Of a stretch of DNA of 64,000 nucleotides, positions 57,809 through 64,000 are shown piece by piece; positions within the stretch are counted from its first letter, which is position 1; every line of letters starts with the position of its first letter. The position numbers and the translations under genes were made by a program. The stretch is from NCBI RefSeq assembly GCF_900110835.1, contig NZ_FOJG01000001.1, positions 2,759,499 through 2,823,498 on the forward strand, written 5' to 3'. This DNA is from Chitinophaga arvensicola (GTDB lineage: Bacteria; Bacteroidota; Bacteroidia; Chitinophagales; Chitinophagaceae). A model generated the notes under the pieces. That model did no database searches and had not been told where the DNA came from. It saw nothing but the letters and a program-made list of their open reading frames with translations.

Positions 57809-60800
57809 ATGAGTAAACGGTACATATATAGACTGGTCGCTTTTCTCCTGTTACTGACAGGGGCCGGCAACGCAGTATATGCCCAACAGGCTGTAACGAT
57901 CAAAGGTAGGGTAGTGGATGCGGCTTCCAAGGAAGGCATCCCCGGCGTTACCATCATTGATATCAAAAATAAAAAAGGACTCGGCGTGACGGATCCCACC
58001 GGACGCTTTACCATTACGGTAGAACCGGAAAAAATGATCCAGTTCCGTTATATCGGTTACCGCCTGGAAACCGTGAAAGCGGTGGCTGGTGCTGCTATGA
58101 ACATTGGCCTCGTACCGGAAAATAAAGCGTTGAAAGAAACGGTGATCATCGGGTACCAGAAGCGTACCAAGGAAACGGCATCAGGATCTGCTGCTGTGAT
58201 CGATGGAAAGGCGCTGCAGGATGTACCTGTATCCAATATACAGGAGCTGTTGCAGGGAAAGGTAGCCGGTCTGAATATCCAGAACAACTCCGGTGCCCCG
58301 GGTTTTCGTGGTACCATGTCCGTTAGAGGGGTTTCCCAGCTGGATGTAAGTGGTAGCGGTGATAATGCTTATCTCACCAGTAATAACCCATTGCTGGTAA
58401 TTGATAACGTGCCGGTAGATTTTGATGGCGGTATTTCGCAATCCATGTTGCAGCCAGGTGCCGCTACCGGCCCGCTGGCCCTGATCCCGCCGGAAGATGT
58501 GGAGTCTATCGTGGTAATGAAAGATGCCCAGGCTACCGCATTGTATGGTTCCCGTGGTGCCAATGGTGTAATCGTAATCACTACCAAACGCGGTAATTCT
58601 CCAACACCTATCATCGATATCACCAGCAGCGTATTTGTGAACCTGCCACCTTCCCTGCGTCCCACTATCGGTGGTAATGCAGAGCGCAGATACCGTATCA
58701 GCTCCATCCTGGCCAATTCGCTCGATGACCGGGAAGCCAGAATGAAATTGTCTGATCCGAATTCACAATTCCTGACAGATAGTCTCAACCCGTTTTATAA
58801 TAATTCTACCGACTGGCAGGGATTATTTTACCAGACCACTTTAAACTCCAATAATAACATCCAGGTAAGTGGTGGTAGCCAGAAAATGAACTACAAGGCC
58901 AACTTCGCCTACCAGAAGAACCAGGGCGTATTGAAGAACACCGGTTTTAACAAATACAGCCTGAATATGCAACTCAATATGCAGCCCAGTAAAAAGCTGC
59001 GTATCGGCGCACAGTTGTTCAGCGCACTGGGACAAAAGCAACGCGGTAACGGAGGCGGCTTAACCAATAATGGGGCCGGTAACTCGTTTACCTCTTCACT
59101 GATGCCCGGGCCTTCTACCTTTGTGGGGAATCCGCAGCTTAGTGGATATGAGAATAACATCGATGATAACAATACCCTCAATATCCGTGGTTTCGTGGAT
59201 GTAGATTATGAGATCATCAACGGGTTGCGTATCAACTCCACTACTTCTTATGATTATTACACGGATACGAGAGATCGTTTCAACCAGTCGTTTTCCAATA
59301 ACAATGTGACAGGCCTGTATGGTTTTGTTGGACGCCACGATGAGCTGAACACCAGGAATGGCGTAAATTACAGCTATAGCAGCAGACCAACGGACATAGA
59401 AAAGAGCCATAACATTTATGCGAGCGTATTCAGTGAAATCAATATTAAATCCGATGACCAGCATGTGCGCGATGTACGTAACGGTCCAAACGACTACTAC
59501 TGGGGACCACGTGGTTATTCACCACGTTTCTATCCCGGTAACCCGTGGAATAACAAGGATGAAGTAAACGTGAACGGTACACCGGTTTCTTATGCGTATC
59601 ATGCTGCCAGCTGGGCCGGTTTCTTCTCCTATAACTACCGGACAAAGTATGTACTGGATCTGTCTTACCGTCTGGATGGTAACTCTTCTGCAGGTATCAA
59701 TAACCCCTATACGAAGAATCCTTCCATCGGATTGCGCTGGAACTTTAATAAGGAGAACCTGATGCGCCGGCTGGACTGGCTGGATTATGGATCGGTGCGT
59801 GTAACCTATGGTATAAACAGCCGTCCTACTTCTACCATCCTCAACTCACTGGGTGCGTACAATACAGTAAAAAGCTACAACAACGGGATATCTATCAACC
59901 CGAACTTCTCCGTATTGGCGAATCCTAATATGGAACCGGAAAAATCTTCGCAGTTTAACTTCGGTGTGGATCTCGGTTTATTCAGAGGCCGCCTGGAGGT
60001 GATTTACGATACCTATTACAAAAACAACTATAACCTGGTGCGGGATATCAAATTACCCAATGCCACCGGTTATGATAAAATGCAGGTCAATGGTGGCGCT
60101 ATCGTGAACTATGGTCATGAGTTGTCGCTCACTGTGCGTCCAGTTGTAAACAAGAATCCAAAAGGTTTCCAATGGACCTTCTCTGTTAACGGCGCCTATA
60201 ACCAGGGTGTACTTACCGAGTTACCTGGCGGTTCACAGCTGTTTATCAACGTAGATGAAAATACCTGGCAGAGTACTGCTTTGAAAGTGGGCAGAAATCC
60301 GCAGAGCAATTACATGTACGAAACAGTTGGTATTTACCAGTCTAACGACCAGGTACCGGTAGATCCTATCAGAGGTGTACGCTACAAAGCATTTAAAGGA
60401 CCGGGCAACCAGTACTTCCAGGCAGGAGATCCTATCTGGAAAGATCTGAATGGAGATTACGCGCTGGACAATGCTGATTATGTGATCATGGGTAATCCTG
60501 AGCCATTGGTAACCGGTGGTTTGAACAATACGGTGAGTTACCAGAACTTCTCCCTGAATATTAACTGTACTTACCTTGCCAAACGCAGCATCTTAAACAA
60601 TGCTATTGCAGCCAGGATCTATCGCCTGCAATTCCCGGAAAGATTATCGCTGGATGGTGGTACTGCACAGGGTCCGATTAACCTGTACGATATCAACCAG
60701 ATCAATTACTGGAAACAAGCGGGTATTAATGCTACTCATCCTGCTATTGTAGGTTCCTTTCAGCATGATGCGGCGGTGGCGCCCAACAGGCTGGATCAGA

Positions 60801-61051
60801 GCCTTTACCAGGAAGATGGTTCCTACTTTAAAATTAACCAGATCACCCTGGCTTACCAGTTCCGTGATTTTGATTTCATGAAGCGGTTGAAACTGCGTGT
60901 ACTGCGTGCTTATGTAACGGCGTACAACGTGGGTATCTTCTCAAAGTATACCGGGCCTAACCCTGAAACCGTAACATCACTGGGAAGGGACGATATCAAT
61001 GGTTACCCGAATGCCAGCAGTTTCACGTTTGGTATTGGCGCTCAATTTTAA
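57809..61051 (+). CDS. SusC/RagA-type TonB-dependent transporter, full-length
   Basis: 1080 residues. Signal peptide ending at YAQQ (near residue 27), then a CarboxypepD_reg domain (VTIKGRVVDAASKEGIPGVTIIDI to FTITVEPEK), the plug with LQDVPVSNIQELLQGKVAGLNIQNN and GAPGFRGTMSVRG, then IVVMKDAQATALYGSRGANGVIVITTK. The 22-strand barrel ends in SSFTFGIGAQF. It is a second, different SusC next to the shorter one at 51069. The two would import different products of one substrate or different forms of it. Its stop codon overlaps the next SusD start (TAATG). Confidence 0.95.
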   Translation: MSKRYIYRLVAFLLLLTGAGNAVYAQQAVTIKGRVVDAASKEGIPGVTIIDIKNKKGLGVTDPTGRFTITVEPEKMIQFRYIGYRLETVKAVAGAAMNIGLVPENKALKETVIIGYQKRTKETASGSAAVIDGKALQDVPVSNIQELLQGKVAGLNIQNNSGAPGFRGTMSVRGVSQLDVSGSGDNAYLTSNNPLLVIDNVPVDFDGGISQSMLQPGAATGPLALIPPEDVESIVVMKDAQATALYGSRGANGVIVITTKRGNSPTPIIDITSSVFVNLPPSLRPTIGGNAERRYRISSILANSLDDREARMKLSDPNSQFLTDSLNPFYNNSTDWQGLFYQTTLNSNNNIQVSGGSQKMNYKANFAYQKNQGVLKNTGFNKYSLNMQLNMQPSKKLRIGAQLFSALGQKQRGNGGGLTNNGAGNSFTSSLMPGPSTFVGNPQLSGYENNIDDNNTLNIRGFVDVDYEIINGLRINSTTSYDYYTDTRDRFNQSFSNNNVTGLYGFVGRHDELNTRNGVNYSYSSRPTDIEKSHNIYASVFSEINIKSDDQHVRDVRNGPNDYYWGPRGYSPRFYPGNPWNNKDEVNVNGTPVSYAYHAASWAGFFSYNYRTKYVLDLSYRLDGNSSAGINNPYTKNPSIGLRWNFNKENLMRRLDWLDYGSVRVTYGINSRPTSTILNSLGAYNTVKSYNNGISINPNFSVLANPNMEPEKSSQFNFGVDLGLFRGRLEVIYDTYYKNNYNLVRDIKLPNATGYDKMQVNGGAIVNYGHELSLTVRPVVNKNPKGFQWTFSVNGAYNQGVLTELPGGSQLFINVDENTWQSTALKVGRNPQSNYMYETVGIYQSNDQVPVDPIRGVRYKAFKGPGNQYFQAGDPIWKDLNGDYALDNADYVIMGNPEPLVTGGLNNTVSYQNFSLNINCTYLAKRSILNNAIAARIYRLQFPERLSLDGGTAQGPINLYDINQINYWKQAGINATHPAIVGSFQHDAAVAPNRLDQSLYQEDGSYFKINQITLAYQFRDFDFMKRLKLRVLRAYVTAYNVGIFSKYTGPNPETVTSLGRDDINGYPNASSFTFGIGAQF

Positions 61052-62541
61052 TGACATTTAAATTATTTCAGATGAAACAATGGTATAAAATAGGAATACT
61101 CTTCTGCCTTTTGTTGGGGGCAGGTTCCTGTAAGAAGTTTCTGGAAGTAAAACCACTGGATACACTTTCCGGAAAGGATTTCTGGAAAACGAAGGGGGAT
61201 GCTACAAAGGCGATCGGTGGTGCTTATGCCTCTCTTTTGGATAAGTTTACCAAGGGGGCTATGTATAACGTAGGCGATTTCCGTGCGGGCAACTGGAACT
61301 GGTTCAATAAAAATGGTTTCCGTTTCCTGGCCACTAACCGGTTGTTATCGGCCACCGATGATAATATGAATGATATCCCTGACTGGGGATTGTTTTACAA
61401 AGCCATAGCTACGGCCAATCTTTGTATAGATCGTATACCTGGTATACAAGATCCGAACTTCAGTACCAAGGATAAAAAAGCGTTGGTAGCAGAAGCGCGT
61501 TTTATCCGTGCATTTACCTATTTCTATATGGTACGGCTATACGGAGATGTGCCTTTGCAGACAGATGCCTATGATATTACCCTGCGTCCACGTGAAAAGA
61601 TGCTGACGGTGATGGATTTCTGCTTGAAAGATCTGGCGGGTTGTAAGGATGACATGGTAATTTCCTATGATGACCCGACCAACAGGGCAGTGAGAGGTAC
61701 CAGGGGAGCTGCACTGGCGTTGATGGCGCATATCAATATGTGGTGTGCTGGTTTTGATAAAGCCAATCAACAGAAGTACTGGACACAGACCGATGTATTG
61801 ATCAAGGAACTGATAGATTTACGTGAGTACAAACTGCTGGAGTATACACCGGAAACGTTCAAGAATATCTTTAAAGGCCGTTCGGAAGAAGGGATCTTTG
61901 AATTATCCCTGAATGCCAACTACGGTGGCCAGTTCCATTTTCTCATCTGCCAGTGGACTTTACATGCGCCTATCATCCAGGATGGTTTGAATGGCAACAG
62001 TGAAATTACGCCTATCGTGAAGCACCTGGACCGTATCTATCCACGGGGAGAATCTGATAAGCGGATGCAATTCTGGTTTGATGATCCTTATGGGAGCAAA
62101 GGACCTCAGAAGCCGATGTTCCTGAAGTTTTCCGCTATCACCAACCCTATTACCAGGGATTATGACGCCAATTTCATTTTCTTCCGCTATGCAGATGTTA
62201 TTCTGCTGAGAGCAGAAGCGTTGGCTAACCTGGGAACCCGGAACGATGAAGCCATTGCGATGTTGAACCTGGTGCGCGACAGGGCTGGTGCAAAAATTTA
62301 TACCGGTGGTGGTGGAACTGCTTTACAGGATGCCATTTTTTATGAAAGAGAAAAAGAGCTGATGGGAGAAGGACATCTATGGTATGACCTGATCCGCACC
62401 GGAAGGATTGGCAATACAAATCTGACAGAAAACCCGCTGACACCGGAGTTAATGGAGAAAGGCGCCTGGACGTGGCCTATCTCTACTTCTGCGGTGAACA
62501 ACAATCCGCTGGTTGTGAGGAATCAATACTGGATACAATAA
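61051..62541 (+). CDS. SusD/RagB-type glycan-binding lipoprotein
   Basis: 496 residues. ATG 61051 overlaps the SusC stop; an internal ATG at 61072 may be used. Lipobox GAGSC (Cys about 27) then KKFLEVKPLDTLSGKDFWKTKGDATKAIGGAYASL. The middle has AEARFIRAFTYFYMVRLYGDVPLQ and the C-terminal YEREKELMGEGHLWYDLIRTGRI, both conserved in SusD. It is the lid of the second SusC. The mature protein is about 470 residues, within the normal range. Confidence 0.95.
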   Translation: MTFKLFQMKQWYKIGILFCLLLGAGSCKKFLEVKPLDTLSGKDFWKTKGDATKAIGGAYASLLDKFTKGAMYNVGDFRAGNWNWFNKNGFRFLATNRLLSATDDNMNDIPDWGLFYKAIATANLCIDRIPGIQDPNFSTKDKKALVAEARFIRAFTYFYMVRLYGDVPLQTDAYDITLRPREKMLTVMDFCLKDLAGCKDDMVISYDDPTNRAVRGTRGAALALMAHINMWCAGFDKANQQKYWTQTDVLIKELIDLREYKLLEYTPETFKNIFKGRSEEGIFELSLNANYGGQFHFLICQWTLHAPIIQDGLNGNSEITPIVKHLDRIYPRGESDKRMQFWFDDPYGSKGPQKPMFLKFSAITNPITRDYDANFIFFRYADVILLRAEALANLGTRNDEAIAMLNLVRDRAGAKIYTGGGGTALQDAIFYEREKELMGEGHLWYDLIRTGRIGNTNLTENPLTPELMEKGAWTWPISTSAVNNNPLVVRNQYWIQ

Positions 62542-62559
62542 CTGTAAAAAATATTTGCT

Positions 62560-63258
62560 ATGCGAAAGCTGTTGCCCATTGCCGGCATCCTGCTGATGGT
62601 AGGATTACTCTTTTCTGCCTGTAAAAAGGATTATTATGTAGACGGAGGTCTGGCAGATCCTCATTACAAGGGTACCATTTACGATTACCTGGTAAAGAAC
62701 CCTTACCTGTTTGATACTATTGCCTATATCGTGGAAAAGGCGGGATTGAAAGAAACCTTGCAGAATGATTCTGTGACTTTCTTTGCGCCCACAGATCAGA
62801 GCGTGGTGGACGCGCTGGCGGATCTGAACGAGTACCGCTATCAGATGGTAGAAGACAGTGTGAAGCTGGGTGATATTCCTCCTGCGGTATGGCGGAAGTT
62901 CCTGGACCGGTATATCCTGAAAGGGAAGTATACGGCCAATAAATTTGCGCGCATGGACCCGGTGAATATCTATGCCTATCCCGGAATTAATTATGTTATG
63001 GCAGGTGGTTATATTCTCAATATCGGTCTGGTGTATCAGAACTACAACAATGTAGAGGCTGTAGGGGCCCGTATCCTGACATTAACGGATATCACTTTTG
63101 ATCCGGTTACCTTCAATAACAATTTGCGGGTGATCGTATCGTCTTCTGATATTCAACCCACCAATGGTGTGCTGCATGTACTCAGTATGCGGCATACCTT
63201 CGGATTCCGCCCCATAGAATTTTTGCTGGCGGCGGAACAGGCGCTACAGAATAAATAA
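62560..63258 (+). CDS. FAS1 (fasciclin) domain lipoprotein
   Basis: 232 residues. Lipobox FSAC (Cys21) followed by KKDYYVDG. A single FAS1 domain fills about residues 40-218: IYDYLVKNPYLFDTIAYIVEKAGLKETLQNDSVTFFAPTDQSV and the closing NGVLHVLSMRHTFGFRP. It resembles the FAS1 half of the FAS1-CBM6 fusion at 55583 but lacks a carbohydrate-binding module. Anchored at the outer membrane, it probably helps attach or organise the transporter complex; the exact function is not established. Confidence 0.9.
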   Translation: MRKLLPIAGILLMVGLLFSACKKDYYVDGGLADPHYKGTIYDYLVKNPYLFDTIAYIVEKAGLKETLQNDSVTFFAPTDQSVVDALADLNEYRYQMVEDSVKLGDIPPAVWRKFLDRYILKGKYTANKFARMDPVNIYAYPGINYVMAGGYILNIGLVYQNYNNVEAVGARILTLTDITFDPVTFNNNLRVIVSSSDIQPTNGVLHVLSMRHTFGFRPIEFLLAAEQALQNK

Positions 63259-63276
63259 CCTATTAACGCAATCAGT

Positions 63277-64000
63277 ATGAAAAGATATAGCTATTTAATA
63301 TTGCTCCTGGCCATCCTGGTGGCCTGTGCAAAAAGCAAGATCAGTCCAAGGGTAGATGACCCCTATAAAGAGCAGGTGTTGCCGGCGATCTACTTTAATA
63401 AGGACGGTATCAATCCAACCGGCGCAAAAATAGGAGAACTGGTGATGGTGAGCGGGAAGGGATTTCTGAAAAGTAAAGACAAATTATCATTCCTCTTCAA
63501 CGGGGTGAAAGCAGAAATAGTAACGCTGACGGATACTTCCGCACAGTTGAAGGTGCCTGCAGATGCAGCTTCCGGTAACGTGGCCGCACAGGTAGACCAG
63601 CAGTATTTCTTTGGACCCTTCTTTCGGGTGAGGGGCGTCTTTGAAATGGACACATTGTTTCCAAGTAAAGTAGCCGCCAATGGAGATGTTGAAGATATCA
63701 TCCCTGTAGAAAACGGCAAGTATCTCATCGTGGGAGATTTTACAGACGTAGATGAATCAGGAAAGAAAGGTAAACAGCTCAGGGTAGCCAGACTTAATCA
63801 TGACGGGCGTCTCGACAAATCTTTTGGTCCGGACAATGTACTGAATGGTACCAATACCGCTGTACTGGCTGCTGTGATGCTCCCCGGAAATAAGTACCTG
63901 GTAGCCGGAGGCTTTAATAATTATGAGGGTGTGAATTATGTCAACAGTATCGCAATGCTGAATAATAATGGTTCCCTTGCGGCAGATAAAATATTTTCTC
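63277..64000 (+). CDS. IPT/TIG-containing DUF5008-like lipoprotein, 3' end cut by window edge
   Basis: ATG at 63277; 241 codons are visible before the edge. Lipobox LVAC (Cys17). Residues about 35-115 form an IPT/TIG-like domain with NPTGAKIGELVMVSGKGFLKSKDKL and LKVPADAASGNVAAQV. After that the sequence turns into delta-60-like beta-propeller repeats: LRVARLNHDGRLDKSFGPDNV and KYLVAGGFNNYEGVNYVNSIAMLNNNGSL. This combination is seen in DUF5008 proteins placed after SusD genes. A surface glycan-binding lipoprotein is likely. Confidence 0.78.
   Translation, partial: MKRYSYLILLLAILVACAKSKISPRVDDPYKEQVLPAIYFNKDGINPTGAKIGELVMVSGKGFLKSKDKLSFLFNGVKAEIVTLTDTSAQLKVPADAASGNVAAQVDQQYFFGPFFRVRGVFEMDTLFPSKVAANGDVEDIIPVENGKYLIVGDFTDVDESGKKGKQLRVARLNHDGRLDKSFGPDNVLNGTNTAVLAAVMLPGNKYLVAGGFNNYEGVNYVNSIAMLNNNGSLAADKIFS

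Overview
The window reads as chromosome of a member of the Bacteroidota, most likely a Chitinophagaceae bacterium close to Chitinophaga. The evidence is two tandem SusC/SusD pairs, a SusR-like DUF6377 regulator, a GH97 glycosidase, many small lipoproteins with an SxC-type lipobox, TAnnTTTG-type -7 promoter boxes, a flexirubin-free zeaxanthin-type carotenoid operon, and mostly weak Shine-Dalgarno sequences. No tRNA, rRNA, CRISPR array, insertion sequence or phage gene was seen. Gene density and base composition look even throughout.

Layout. 1-2343: glycolytic pair pfkA-pyk (minus; pyk runs off the left edge). 2482-5615: a secreted prolyl oligopeptidase and an RmlD-type reductase. 5619-11412: a minus-strand envelope operon (large TPR protein, plugless outer-membrane barrel, HU-CCDC81 membrane protein). 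11703-15227: DoxX, thioesterase, CinA and a 2-oxoacid dehydrogenase E2. 15450-19921: RRM protein, DUF4230, DUF985 cupin, AraC regulator, orphan zeta-like kinase. 20045-26889: S9 peptidase, EamA transporter, polyprenol-phosphate-mannose-synthase-like glycosyltransferase, DEDDh exonuclease, Mpl ligase. 27050-29496: small lipoprotein, YtxJ bacilliredoxin, UbiX, AroQ, lipoprotein. 29672-35666: M42 peptidase, UbiA-like protein, acyl-CoA carboxylase beta subunit, lipoprotein, LuxE-like protein, unknown helical protein.

The most notable system is at 35842-39217. It holds an ECF sigma factor, a zinc-finger (Hx3Cx2C) anti-sigma factor, a secreted 112-residue peptide with three xGKCG repeats, a DUF692 multinuclear iron oxidase (MNIO), a DUF2063 partner and a DoxX membrane protein. 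This is the gene content of a bufferin/oxazolin-type RiPP metallophore operon, here in a Bacteroidota setting. A strong hairpin sits between the peptide gene and its modification genes, and a shared motif precedes both the sigma gene and the peptide gene.

Following it is a tightly overlapping carotenoid operon (marR-crtI-crtB-crtZ-crtY, minus strand, 39199-43846) with a perfect 16-bp inverted repeat just upstream of marR. Next come a secreted Tiki/EreA-like protein and a long-chain polyprenyl diphosphate synthase. From 46654 to the right edge lies a polysaccharide utilisation locus: GH97, SusR-like sensor-regulator, a 532-bp leader with a possible three-way-junction RNA, SusC-SusD, a FAS1-CBM6 fusion lipoprotein, a DUF5007-like lipoprotein, a second SusC-SusD, a FAS1 lipoprotein, and a truncated IPT/DUF5008-like lipoprotein.
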